Positions 33,601 through 44,377 of a stretch of 64,000 bases of DNA are shown one piece after another. Position 1 is the stretch's first letter; the number at the start of each line of letters is the position of its first letter. The position numbers and the translations under genes were made by a program. Source of the stretch: Omphalotus guepiniiformis (lineage: Eukaryota > Basidiomycota > Agaricomycetes > Agaricales > Omphalotaceae); contig JAQOOI010000076.1 in the NCBI GenBank assembly GCA_028554645.1, positions 1,916,297 to 1,980,296 of the forward strand, read 5' to 3'. The notes below the pieces were generated by a model that worked only from the letters and a program-made list of their open reading frames with translations, did not search any database and had not been told where the DNA came from.

Positions 33601-34370
33601 CTACAGGACACAGGTGCATTCCGCACTACACGACCCACCCGGACGTCCAAACGTGATTCCATGATAATGGTATGTCTCGCTTAGCTCAGGAAACATTCCG
33701 CCGGGAGGAAGAGTGAGTCGTGATGCGATAACGACAATTTCAAGAGAGGGGACTTCAGAGATATCGACAGCTTCTCCAGTAGACTAGATTGTTCAAGTCA
33801 GTTTCGGAAATCAAGAATGCTAATATATTCAAACTGACATTATCGATGATACACCAGTGGAGATTATCCGTGAGGTAAGGTTCGACGACGTTGGGCTGCA
33901 ACGAAGGAAGCCTTGAAAGTCTCGCAATCCCGTCATTGAGGTACACACAACCTTGGATTTTGTGATCCCTCTGTCCTTTAAAGGAGCTGCGAGAATATTT
34001 GAGATTAGGTCAGAAATTCTCGATGGGGATCAGAAACATTTTTCACGCACCTGGCAACGAATGCCTCATAAGATCCGGCGAAGTTAGGGCTAGCACGCCA
34101 CCGTGACTGTGCCGGATGGTGTGGGACTTTACCCAGGTAGAAAGCGACGTAGAAGCTACCTCCTACTGCATGTTTATTTACTAGAACGTGAGCAATCCAC
34201 TCCCAGTAACCTGCTGCTTGCTGCGAATCAGCAGGCGCTTGAATAGCCTGCACCTGAACGTTGCTGGGGTTTTCGTGGGTGGTAGATGCACCATTAGGTC
34301 CGGTATTCGAGGCAAGAGATTGAGTAGTGGTGGTGCCAGTGGCGGGCTCATGGAGGTCGTTTAAAGACAT
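33601..34370 (-). CDS. Orphan protein resembling a tyrosinase C-terminal domain, 216 aa
   Basis: Exons 34051-34370, 33839-33986 and 33601-33783 join in frame. The N-terminus (about 50 residues) is a Thr/Asn/Ala-rich tail. It is followed by W-E-W-I-A-H-V-L-V-N-K-H-A-V-G-G-S-F-Y-V, F-Y-L-G-K-V-P, N-F-A-G-S-Y-E-A-F-V-A, a segment L-N-D-G-I-A-R-L, P-Y-L-T-D-N-L-H-W, and P-S-L-E-I-V-V-I-A-S, ending near G-I-T-F-G-R-P-G-G. This order resembles the C-terminal region that shields the copper site of basidiomycete tyrosinases. No copper-binding core (CuA/CuB His motifs) is present. It could be a free-standing chaperone- or inhibitor-like relative, or a truncated gene. There is no signal peptide. The family assignment is tentative. 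Confidence 0.6.
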
Positions 34371-34464
34371 CGCGATTGCAGCGCTTTCTCAGTGTCTGGA
34401 TTGTCAATATTTAGATGGTGTGTTGGTGTGTCTGAAGTATGACGATTGAGTGTTCCAGAACGGC

Positions 34465-34900
34465 GTAAGATCATACAGTCAGCCGATCGAGATGAGTACA
34501 TGTTTCGTGAGGTACGAATCTGAGTTATACCACTCAAGACCTCCTTCGTGACCATTTGTGAAATATCGCTGCCCGGAGGGGCGCGGCGGCGTCAAGGAAA
34601 TGATATAAGACCAGTATTTGGAAAGACCATCAAATTGTTGAATGAGAATATACGTTAGAGCGCTCGCTGGTTCAGAGCTATAGGAATACTCACCGTGCTG
34701 TGTTTGCCATGAAAAGCAATCAAAAGTTTGCATCGAAAGGCTCGTTCCTTCCGGCTGAGCTGATAAGTCACTCTGCGGACAATCACAAAAACCTTCGCGT
34801 AAATCCTATACGGTGCTTGGTTCTTCCACGCCTCAGCCTCAAGATATCATCGTGTTCAGCTCGATTGCGAACGTCCATATCGTCGCAGTGAGAGATTCGC
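34465..34900 (-). pseudogene. Decayed copy of the GFA-like gene
   Basis: The minus strand matches exons 1 and 2 of the intact gene: W-K-N-Q-A-P-Y and N-S-D-S-Y-L-T-K-H-V-L are readable. About 27 bases are lost in exon 1. The zinc motif K-F-C-H-C-N-P-C is replaced by F-D-C-F-S-W-Q, and frames shift. Exon 3 is missing; in its place the tyrosinase-C-like gene begins. Confidence 0.75.
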
Positions 34901-35652
34901 AACGTAAATTATGCCGGAAAGTCTCGTGTATTGCCACTCCAAGTCGATCTTGGCTTTGGGCCAAACGACGAGCGACGCGAGTTGAACGAAAGCGATTGGA
35001 GCCATGATATCAAGTACGAGTCGAAGATATATGGCAAAACATATAGTTCTGAGTCTCTATGTAAGTGTGGAGAATCTGAGTATAGCATTGGAAATTGGAA
35101 GGAACCTCCAGGAATTCAAGGCAGGAAACTTGAAAGATTCAAGGAAGCCGAAAGCAGATTCCATCCTTCACGTGATGCGTGCTGACATAATTTTATTGCT
35201 CATCCCGGCAAATTTCTTGAACGGATACTAAACGTACTAAACATTCAGAACTTTCCATGCAACACGAACTCTCATGAACTTCAATCTCGCTACATAGTGC
35301 AATTAATCTTTCTTCGATAGGTGAGCCCATAGTGCAATTCTCAGTTCCAAAGTGTATTAAAATCTCCATAGTGACCTGCATCTGTCATCGAAGTAAGGCC
35401 CCCATCTGCCCATCAACTTCACAGTCGAGGTTTCAGCGTTCTTCAAGCTATATATGTATCATGATTCCTTCAACTCGCCTTCTCACGAAACAGATGCTTG
35501 ATTGCTTGATATCCCATCATTATTCATAGCAGAGAGGGGGGGGTGGGTGGGCGGTGATACAAAAATGGCTTTAAAGCTAATACATCACGAATTCAAACTT
35601 TGAAGTTTGAACGGTGAACCCCCTCGTACCTTTCGGCAGCACATCCAACAAA
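34901..35652. other. Intergenic, nothing recognised
   Basis: Short open frames only. This is the promoter side of the membrane-protein gene at 35653. Confidence 0.4.
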
Positions 35653-36605
35653 ATGCTATTCAATGATCGCCTCAAAATACCTCTGGCAACACTGCTGTTC
35701 TTTTTCTTCTACATAACGCAGATCGTAATCGCCATCTCGGTCAATCGAACTATTGATGATACCTATGGAGATCCCGTCACTGGAGAGCAAGTGCAATACC
35801 TTCCCGCACATTCGCCAGATGACGAAGCCGACTCTTATTGGAAAAATGTGGCTGAATGCGCTGTACCAAATGCATGCGCTATCAAGCCTCCTGTAACTTA
35901 TGCGTATAATAATACGTATACGAGTACGTCGTACTTCCCTGGGACTTCGATAGGGAACAATATCAGCGCGGGATTCACTTTCAATGGTACGTAAGATCTT
36001 TTCTGAATGCAAATTGATTTCGTGGCTCTGACATCAAAAATACTTTGATTTCTCCAATGGATCAGCCGTGTACATCTACCTTATTCTTTCGAACACTGCC
36101 GTCAACAGTAGCTTGTTCAGTAATGTAGCTTGTGACTTTCGACTCGATGGAGAATTGGTTGGGAGCTTCTCTCATACATCGGACGGTTCTGGTCAATACC
36201 TTTACAACGTATTGGCTTACAACGCGACGTCACTCATAAACCAGCAACATACTATTCTGCTCGAGACGACGGGCTCGCAGTCGTCGTTCAATGTGTTCGA
36301 TTATGCAGTCTACACGTACGAGCCTCATTGACCCTTTTCCGATTCAATTTTAATGACAAATTTATAGGATTGATGTCGAAGACGACCCGAGTACGAATCA
36401 GCGGGCAGAGGGTAGTCGTACGAATTTGGGAGCTATTCTTGGTGGCCTCTTTGGTGGACTAGTTGCAGTCGCCATTGTAGGTGCCCTCGCTGTCACTCTA
36501 CGCCGACGACGTGCTCGGCGGGGTCTTCATCTCGCGTCTCAAATCTCTAGGCTGGATACAAGGCAGATATCAAGTCCTGAAATCATCGTCAATGAAAATG
36601 GTTAG
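35653..36605 (+). CDS. Single-pass membrane protein with secreted-type ectodomain, 273 aa
   Basis: Exons 35653-35986, 36066-36315 and 36368-36605 join in frame. A signal peptide (L-L-F-F-F-F-Y-I-T-Q-I-V-I-A) is followed by an ectodomain of about 175 residues with many N-x-S/T sites. One membrane segment follows (G-A-I-L-G-G-L-F-G-G-L-V-A-V-A-I-V-G-A-L) and then a basic stop-transfer R-R-R-R-A-R-R. The layout matches a large agaric family of type I membrane proteins of unknown role. The reading ends at TAG 36603. The cytoplasmic tail beyond it exists in duplicated form (36555-36640 and 36708-36835), and a typical tail end (E-E-M-P-P-A-Y-S-F) lies at 36910-36937. The natural tail may therefore be longer through splicing, or the gene may be truncated. 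Confidence 0.7.
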
Positions 36606-36835
36606 GCGGTTTCTTATGCTCAGCATGAACGAACTGATGTAGGCCCATCTAGTGAACAATCGCCAAAAATCCGCCACCTTCGTTCGTCCAGTTTCTACGC
36701 TGAATACACCGCATATATCAAGTCCTGGAACTCATGTCAATGAAAATCGTCAGGCAATTTGTTTTTCGCGTGCGGATGAAAGAACTGATATCAGTTTTTC
36801 TAGTGAATATTCGGCGGAAATTAGACACCTCCGTT
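36555..36835 (+). repeat. Direct repeat of a tail-coding segment
   Basis: Segments 36555-36640 and 36708-36835 share ATATCAAGTCCTG, GTCAATGAAAAT, GAACTGAT and ATTxxxCACCTxCGTT in the same order, about 150 bases apart. Copy 1 holds the in-frame TAG that ends the membrane protein; copy 2 is in another frame. Confidence 0.65.
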
Positions 36836-36937
36836 GTATCTTCAGGGTCGAGTGCAGTTGAAAGTGGTGGTAGTGGGATAAGCCGTGCACCTGAGTCTTC
36901 CGTAGCAGAAGAAATGCCACCTGCGTATTCCTTTTGA

Positions 36938-37907
36938 AGATAGCGGCAACTTGTAAGCATAGTTTTTTTTTGGTTTGTATTGTTCAGAATTTTTTGTCGT
37001 ACCTTCTTGCCAATCACACTGGATTCTTAAGTCCCAGAGTCTCCACCTATTGTTGGATCCTTAGATGCTTCGCTCTGTATCAATTCTACGCCGACCTAGA
37101 CTCTGTTAGTCCAGAGATCTTTGACAGTCATCCTGTATGTTGGAAGGAAGTATGGGAAGGAAGGAAGGAAGGAAGTAAATCATTGGGCATGAGGTCCAAT
37201 TGCTGGAATTTTATTATCCGCCGATGATCACAAGAGGCCTTATGTCAACTCATACGCATTTTGACCCCGACACCAGAAGTAATTGGTGGCGAAATGAACC
37301 TCTCCAGAGCAATTCCATGATGTTGGTTGATCTGCTTTTGAACGGCGTAAGATCTACGCATTTAATTGGAATGCCTCCGCCACCTTTCTATCTGGGTCCA
37401 GTGGTATTTGCTGTTCATTGTGATTGCTTCAAGTTGAAGTCGCAACTCGAATTCTCAACGTAGCTGACGGTTGGCCAAGGTAGCTGTTGCGTTAGTTGTA
37501 CAGCGTGACGAGTCGACGTCGCCCGTATCACCCCTTGGAAAAGTCACAAAGAGTTTGACTCAACGATGTCACTAGAGGGCAGGATTGTATGTGTTTTTTC
37601 ATTCACATCTGAGTAGCTATACTGACGAGTGATAGACCTCGACTGTCGTGGGCAATAAGAGCCCGAGTGTTGGGTGTCCGGTGACAATTAGGTGCACATC
37701 CCTCACTGTTTATGTATCGGTCTAGACACCTGGTATCGGGTAACACCACTTCTGACTATGCAAACCACGACTCGAAATTCAAGCTGTCAATCAAGGATAC
37801 AAGCCGTTCGCCTACTGACTACCAAGTATCGGTGCAAGCTTCACTCCGTACAAACAATTACTACTACAGCGGAAATACACAACTACTATTGCTTTCCACC
37901 GACAAGA
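36938..37907. other. Intergenic with a GGAA repeat
   Basis: A GGAA microsatellite lies at about 37155-37175. No gene is supported. Confidence 0.45.
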
Positions 37908-37915
37908 TATAAAAG
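37908..37915 (+). promoter_or_regulatory. TATA box of the 225-residue orphan
   Basis: TATAAAAG lies 111 bases before the ATG at 38019. Confidence 0.55.
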
Positions 37916-38018
37916 ACGTACAGATGAGCTCTTTCATCCTCAGTTTTCTGTTCTTTCAGCCTCTCAGCAATCGTTAATTTCTCTGCCTCACTTTCAAAGT
38001 TCATCCACATAATCAATA

Positions 38019-38749
38019 ATGGTGAGCTCATACCACTTGATAATGCTTAGCGCGACTGATTTGCGACCCGATAGACTGGCGGACCTGGTTATTGCATCTA
38101 CCGTCCTCAAGCTCCGGCGCTCGTCAAGCAAACAGTACACACACTCTTCTTCGATTACGGAGTAGAAGCCTTGTACGCAGTTGCTGAAACCTCCCTCATT
38201 GAGGTTGAGTGGGTTCCCGTTGCATACTGGTACAACGATAGCGGTTCTTCCACCACATACACTCAGCCCATCGAGACGAAGCACGTCGTCACCAGCAACA
38301 AAGAGTTGTCCGATAAATTGAACTTGCCTAGCACCTTCAGCGGCTTGTTCGTCACTTTCGACAAAAGTTACAAGAGCTTCCGCTCTCAGGAGACTGTTCA
38401 GCCTACCACCATCAATGTAAATGTAGCAGTCCCCAACGACAGAACCACTGTGGTGTATCAACAACGCTGGAAATTCTCGACCAAAGTTTGGTTCAGACGG
38501 GATCACGAAGGGAACCAGACTGTCGGGGTTTGGGGTCCCTGTGGATCTCAGACACCGCTGGACTTCACTATCGAGTCTTATATCGATTCAGACGGATATA
38601 TGATTCGTGCAGCATCTCTTCCGTCTGGAAGCTGGAGACACGCTGAGACTGTCACCGTTCCGCGTGCCAGCAACCAGCTTCGCATCGTTCCGTTCGAAAA
38701 TGTGGGGGACAGATGCAGGAAGACCTTGCTTGGTCTCGGTGCAGCCTAA
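38019..38749 (+). CDS. Orphan protein, 225 aa, ATG alone in first coding exon
   Basis: The first coding exon is just the ATG at 38019-38021, followed by a canonical intron (GTGAGC ... GATAG, 53 bases) and a long exon 38075-38749. Without this splice the ATG frame stops early, while the long exon is open from its first base and has no ATG near its start. The protein begins T-G-G-P-G-Y-C-I-Y and is rich in beta-strand-like alternation (E-T-S-L-I-E-V-E-W, T-V-V-Y-Q-Q-R-W-K-F-S-T-K-V-W-F), with a K-T-L-L-G-L-G-A-A end. There is no signal peptide. I do not recognise the family. Confidence 0.6.
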
Positions 38750-39059
38750 TCAAGTTCCGCAGAGTTGCGATGTACGCGTATGCTCACTCACCAATTATCC
38801 GTTCTCTTGTTCTCAGCTCGTACTTGGTGAACGTATTTGATGGAAGACTTGGAAAATGTCAAAAAATCGAAGGGGTTCTGTTTGAAAATACGAAAAATAC
38901 GATAAAAATTCTCCAGATGTATTCTTGTAGTATACTTTGTTTTCAACAGAGTTGACAGTGATTGTGTGCTTGTTATAGATGGTTTAACCTCAATCGCGAC
39001 GGCAATGAAAGGCGAAGCGTATCCAAGCGACGTGTCCCATTGACATTTTCAGTGTGAAG

Positions 39060-39335
39060 AGCTAGACCCTGCTAGACCGAAGTCACTAACCGCAGCCCTC
39101 GGCAAAAGACCTATTGCGTCGCCCCTCTCCTCCTTCCCATCTTCAAACGCTCCTCCTGCTCCTTCGCATACGTATAAACTGCACAAGTGACTTCACATCG
39201 ACTGAGAAATCAACTTCCACAGTCGTCAAACTCGATTTCTTCCTATTCACCGAGGATAGATTGACAACGCGCAAAGAGCGTTCATATCTCTTGTCAAGGA
39301 ATAATGCTTGGTCTTCATCGTTGTTGGTAGGTCAC
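39060..39335 (-). pseudogene. Decayed partial copy of the 43.7 kb gene
   Basis: It aligns with 43680-43960 of this window (same strand). Shared strings include CTCCTTCGCATACG, CTCGATTTCTTCCT and TTATATCTCT against TCATATCTCT. Indels break the frame. Only the C-terminal part of the parent is represented. Confidence 0.7.
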
Positions 39336-39551
39336 GGTCAACTAGTAACCTTAAGCTTGCGAGCTCACTGGCGGCTGCAGCTCAGCTCATGATCAGAGTC
39401 CAGACTTTGACAGAGGCAGCGATTGTCGATCGCACACCGGTCATCACGTGACGTGTATATGCACCCCCAAGCCACAACCTCTTGTAATCCGTGTTACTAC
39501 GATCCTAGGACCCACCACACCATCTTATTTTCACGATTCTCTACGCTTACT

Positions 39552-42088
39552 ATGAGGACTCCTCGTTCAGTGTCTTTCGGGCGCAGCGATGCAGATTTGG
39601 ACCTCAATTTCCGACACCAAGCTGCTGTGAAGGGTCTCGATTCGACCTTCGTCGAAGTATCAGTCAATGAATTCCTTGACGTGTATCTCCTCTATAGTAT
39701 TGACGACAATGCCTACCACAATTGCCTGAACACCCTTCGATCGAAGAAGCAGCTCGACGGGAGTAATTGTTGGCCAGACTTCCCGGAGCAAGTTCCCCCG
39801 AGCGGAGAGGACAAGTTTTATGGTGGAAGAATTTCTCAAATGGTTGACGACATTTGCGCTGCTTACTCTACAGGCAGCAAGGCAGTCCGACACACGACAT
39901 ATAACCATCGTCCCAGTTTTACCCCCACGTCTAAGATCCAGGGCTCCTCGTTCAAAATCAACGCTTTCTTCCAGCTTCTTAACTCTACTGTTCCCAAATA
40001 CAAGACGCGCTCATGTAGCAAAACCTTCTCTGCTGATTTGGTCGCCAATTGGGAATTCAAATGCAACAGAACACTCAAGCCTACACAGGATGTATGCTCC
40101 GTCATTCCTGCTGATTTTCTTGATATTTACAGCCTTCTTTTGCCAAGAATCAGTATAACGTGGTTGGTGCAGCTACGCACTTTATGTGCAATGACCCACG
40201 CCGGTTGTACACCTACTCGGCACGTCTGCTCCCTACTGTTTAATACTCTTCCTTCTGATGCTTCAAATCAGGTGTCAATTGAGGGATACTGCGTTCGCCT
40301 CTGGTATTTTTCACGGTCCCATGCAGTGAAATCCGATGTCTTCGATCTTCGTACTGTATGCTCACGTCTTGGCACGGTGACTTTGTTGCTCATTGCTTTC
40401 TCTGGACAGGATTCCGAGCCTTTCATCAAGTTTATCATCAAGATGTCGTTTGCCAATGAGAGCCAGCTTGGTTTCGACCAGACGGTCACTCGCCACCGGG
40501 AGCCAAATGATAATATCTATTATGTTTACAAAATCAAGGGGCGGCGTTTCAAGACAACTTCTTGTATTTCGGAATATTTCGCAGCTGCTATACCTGGCCG
40601 TGCCACCCGAGTTTGGGAGGTCCATGAGATTGATGCTGAAGGAAAGAAGGTAGAGGGATCTGAACCATGTGTGCTGAAAGATTGTTGGGTGGACACGGGA
40701 GACACAGAGAAGCGAATTCAGGAAGCAATTTTCTCAGAACTCAACGCCCTGCGCCTGGGCACAAAACAAATTCCCCCAGCTCATCTTCCTTCCGATAAGG
40801 AGGAAGAGCAGGAGTTGCGGGCCTCTCTGAAGCATTATGAGGATTATTTCGTCACCGTCGAATGCGAGGAGGTGCTCACAGATCATGAAACTACAAACAT
40901 CTTTCCGTCACAGCTCAGATGTACTTTAAATAAAGACCTTCCTCTTCATTCCTCCCAGCCTGCACACGACATTGGCACTCAACGAACAGGCCACGATGGG
41001 CATCACAGTGCCGTTATTGACGACAGTCTTCAACCCTGTGTCTACGATAGGGATCAAAGTCCGAGTAGTGATCAAAGTTCAAGTAGTGCCATGACCGCCA
41101 GTGCTGTTGGTGGCGGTCGTCCATTTCAGCCTAAACAGCACTGCCGTTTGATATACAAGGAGTGTTGTCGAACCATTGCTCATCTCTCCAACTTCCAAGA
41201 AATTACGAAGGCATTGTACGACTGCGTCATGGGTCAGAATTTATTTCTTGGTTTATTTTATTATCACTAACCAACTATTCAGCAATTCATCTTTTGTACC
41301 TTGCTGGATATATCCACCGGGATATCAGTGCTGGCAACGTTCTCTTCAAAGACACTGGAAGACTTAGTGATTTTGAATATGCTCGACGTTTTAGTCGCTC
41401 TCCTGATGACGTGGCAGGAGATCCCAAGACAGTCAGTATTCTTTGATTCACAATGTGCTTTATCTTACACTATGTACTGCAGGGTACACCAGCATTCATG
41501 GCCATTGAAGTTCGGAGGGGAACATTCATGACTAACCACGCTCCTCTTGTAGGGAGCTTGGCCACAGGTAAAACCCCAGCACTGGTGCATAGCTTTCTGC
41601 ATGACGTAGAGTCGGCCTTTTGGCTTGGGCTGTGGCTTTGCACAACACACTCTACAGTTGAATTGTCATCTCACAGAAAAGAACCACGCGCTTTCCAACA
41701 GCATCGAGATATACTCAATAGGAGCCTCTTCGCTTCGGAGATAACTGCGTATCGCGAAGACGTCATAGCACTGCGGACCATCAATAAGTCGTTATTTAGC
41801 TTTCTCTTTGACAGCAAGGAAAAGCAGATTTCTGTGCACAATATTTTTGTCGCATTTTCCAAGGATATATTCGAGTGCTATGGAGCAGTGAATTGGCCAG
41901 ACTTAGTCTTCCAATGGCATACATATGCCAACTGTTTCAAAGGGGCCAAGGGTGCTTTCAGAGCTTTGGCGGGGCAATTTGGATCTTCGAAGGTGTATCA
42001 TCTCGAAAGCAAGGCAAAGGATGCTCTGACCAGCAATGTCGACAAAACTTATGCTTCGAGTGCTTCGCTGCTGGACGGTCCCCCTTGA
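39552..42088 (+). CDS. FunK1-type fungal protein kinase, about 768 aa
   Basis: Exons: first exon to 40091, then 40133-40237, 40272-40355, 40410-41232, 41283-41431 and 41483-42088. The start is either 39552 (chosen) or an upstream in-frame ATG at 39459. The protein has the long N-terminal region of the FunK1 family (W-Y-x-S-R-S-H-A-V-K-S, then F-x-I-K-M-S-F-A-x-E-x-Q-L-G-F-D). The kinase core has R-x-W-E-V-H, the catalytic loop Y-I-H-R-D-I-S-A-G-N-V-L-F, and D-F-E in place of the usual D-F-G. G-T-P-A-F-M-A-I-E-V and H-D-V-E-S follow. FunK1 kinases are expanded in mushrooms; substrates are unknown. After the TGA at 42086 the same frame stays open for 47 codons to TAA 42230 and ends in a basic K-K-Q-K-Q-K. 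Confidence 0.85.
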
Positions 42089-42232
42089 GCTGACAACGAC
42101 GACACTTTGCTGCTGGACACACAGGACCGTCATTGTATTCCTTCTCAACAACGGTTCTCAAGCAAGCGACGTGACCGGGAGGATGAACCGCAGGACCAAG
42201 GTAGTGCACACAAGAAGCAGAAACAGAAGTAA

Positions 42233-42603
42233 TGTGGATAGGTGGCGGGCAATGGGGTTGGAGATTATCGCTTCTTACATATATTTTTCTGTCATTACAC
42301 ATGGTCACGACAAGAAGTACCCCATTTATCCTGAGAGAGAATCCTTTGAATACTGAAGCGGGAACGAGTGACGTCCACCGAATAGGGCAATACCTGCCTA
42401 GCCACTTATATAAATTTCAACACTGAAACGAGGCGTCGCAAAACGTTCGAAGCCCTCGACGTGACAGCGACGGTTGAAAGATGAGAGCGTTGGGAGGTAG
42501 GCAGTTTAGTAGCATTAACAATACTGGACCTTGAGCAACTGGGACGAAATCCGATGAATATCACCTTCATGATTCTATTCAGACAAAGGCAGAAGAATGT
42601 CAC
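42233..42603. other. Intergenic between convergent genes
   Basis: This is the 3' flank of the kinase gene and of the minus-strand orphan. No gene is seen. Confidence 0.4.
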
Positions 42604-43527
42604 TCACTTTGACGGAATCAGTCGAGGCTGTGGCCGCTCCAGTTTCCTCACGACGGGAATGAGCCGCTCCCTGAAAGAAAGACCATGCATCTTCGCATGA
42701 GTCTCTGCAATCTGAGCACGCGCTATAGCCGCATCCTTATAACCCGGCATAGATTCCCGCCATGGTCGATCTGGATGGCTTAGAGGTAAAACGTTGAGCA
42801 GGAAAAATGGTTTATTCTCCTCCGATATCTGTTCAAGGATGCGCTGGCACCTTGCATTAGGAACTACATGACCGTCTTCATTGTTGGTGATGACCATCAT
42901 GGTGTCGAAATCGGAGAATGTATAGAGGACGAGGTAACCCAGCCACGTCTTGAGACGCCAGGTAAAGGAGTGGTGCCATACACCAGTTTTTGGTTCCCAT
43001 ATCGTGTTGATTAATGACTCCACGAAGGCCGCCTCTGCGGGACACCTTACTTGAGCCAGCGACGGTAAGGGTGGTTCTGGGATAAGGACTGTCGAATTAG
43101 GGGCGTCGAGATCGAAGTAGAAGAAGGATTGCGGAGCTATAACAAGTTTCATAGGTAATTCGGTGCCTGCGCCTTCGTCTGTTCCACAGTGTTCATGATG
43201 CAATACTACCGTGGAGCTACCTTCGAACGCGTACGCAGGTATACAGTTCGGTTGATGGAACTCTGTCCAGAAACGGTCGGTGTGCCCGTCAACGATGCGG
43301 TAGGGTGCATCAGTAGAGAGCACTTGAGCAGCTTGCTCTACATCGCAATCTCGCACAAGGATGACTTGCGTAAAAGTGCCAGTTGGAACCCGATGAGCAA
43401 GCGCAAGCGCATCCTCCCCGTAAAGCACGAATGGTATGTCTCTCTTGAGAAGGGACGGCATATATTTGAGACGCCCAAGGCGCTCTGCTATGCTGAGTGG
43501 GCAGTCTTTGTGCAAATGTACGACCAT
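42604..43527 (-). CDS. Agaric orphan, single exon, 307 aa, nucleotidyltransferase-like N-terminus
   Basis: A single open frame runs from the ATG at 43527 to TGA 42604. The N-terminal region reads K-Y-M-P-S-L-L-K-R-D-I-P-F-V-L-Y-G-E-D-A-L-A-L-A-H-R. It then continues V-I-L-V-R-D-C-D-V-E-Q-A-A, an alternation that fits the start of a nucleotidyltransferase-like fold as in other uncharacterised mushroom proteins. The Asp pair needed for catalysis is not evident to me. The C-terminal half is helical and ends in a basic R-P-Q-P-R-L. There is no signal peptide. Function is unknown; the fold suggestion is inference. Confidence 0.65.
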   Translation of the reverse strand: MVVHLHKDCPLSIAERLGRLKYMPSLLKRDIPFVLYGEDALALAHRVPTGTFTQVILVRDCDVEQAAQVLSTDAPYRIVDGHTDRFWTEFHQPNCIPAYAFEGSSTVVLHHEHCGTDEGAGTELPMKLVIAPQSFFYFDLDAPNSTVLIPEPPLPSLAQVRCPAEAAFVESLINTIWEPKTGVWHHSFTWRLKTWLGYLVLYTFSDFDTMMVITNNEDGHVVPNARCQRILEQISEENKPFFLLNVLPLSHPDRPWRESMPGYKDAAIARAQIAETHAKMHGLSFRERLIPVVRKLERPQPRLIPSK

Positions 43528-43670
43528 GTCGTGAAGGTGTGAACAAAGCAAGAACGAAGGACTTGGCAACGCTGATCGAGACCATGTAGACTTGCTGATA
43601 TAATTGGGGTAGATAGGGGTACTATTACAAATTTCCCAACGACGTGTTCGAAGTCACGAATAACAATAAT

Positions 43671-44319
43671 TCAAAGGAATAGCCTACCGCCACCCTCGGT
43701 AAATGCCCTTAGTGCATCGTCCCTCTCCTTCGTCACCACCTGCAAACGCTCCTCCAGCTCCTTCGCATACGCATGAACCACACAAGTGAAATCGCATCGA
43801 CAGCAAAACCTACTTCCAGGGTCATCAGACTCGATTTCTTCCTCTCCAAAAGACTCCACCGGGGACGGATTGACTACGTGCAAAGGGCGTTTATATCTCT
43901 CATCAAGGGCTAATTCCTGAGATTCATCACTGTTTGTAGACGAGGAGGAACGACTCGGAGTGGCGTCGGGAAACGCGTCCTGGACAGGACTGAAATCAAC
44001 TGAAGCGATTCGCGAGAGAGAGAGAGACATCTCGGGTAGATGGAGGTAAATTGACTTTGAATCAGATGCTGCGTCCAGGAGTCGTTCGTCCACTGATGTA
44101 TAACAATAGGGAAATCAGATTGTCAAGGAACGATGATATATAGAACTTTGCAAAACACATATACGCTGAATCAACACTTGTTGTCGAGCTCATGTTCGGA
44201 GCCGCAGAATTGCACTGCTCAGACTTGTCATCCAGTTCCCGTCCAGAATGAATACTCGCTGAGCATTCATTGGTCGATGGTCCAAAGATCGCTAGACCCA
44301 GATGATGTTGCTTGAGCAT
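43671..44319 (-). CDS. Orphan acidic protein with C-terminal coiled coil, 187 aa
   Basis: Exons 44178-44319 and 43671-44092 join in phase 1 (donor GTGTTG, acceptor ATCAG). The first exon encodes a Ser/Asn/Glu-rich stretch. The second has S-L-S-L-S-R-I-A, a Ser-rich acidic middle (S-S-S-S-T-N-S-D-E-S), a Cys cluster C-C-R-C-D-F-T-C and a short coiled-coil-like helix (Y-A-K-E-L-E-E-R-L-Q-V-V-T-K-E-R-D-D). The start lies 59 bases beyond the RhoGAP-like stop on the same strand, so it could also be a downstream part of that transcript. A decayed copy of its 3' half lies at 39060-39335. Function is unknown. Confidence 0.5.
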
Positions 44320-44377
44320 AGAAGAAAATGGTAGGAAGAGCAATCTTACCCACCTTCTCCGTAAGATTTTCCTCGAA

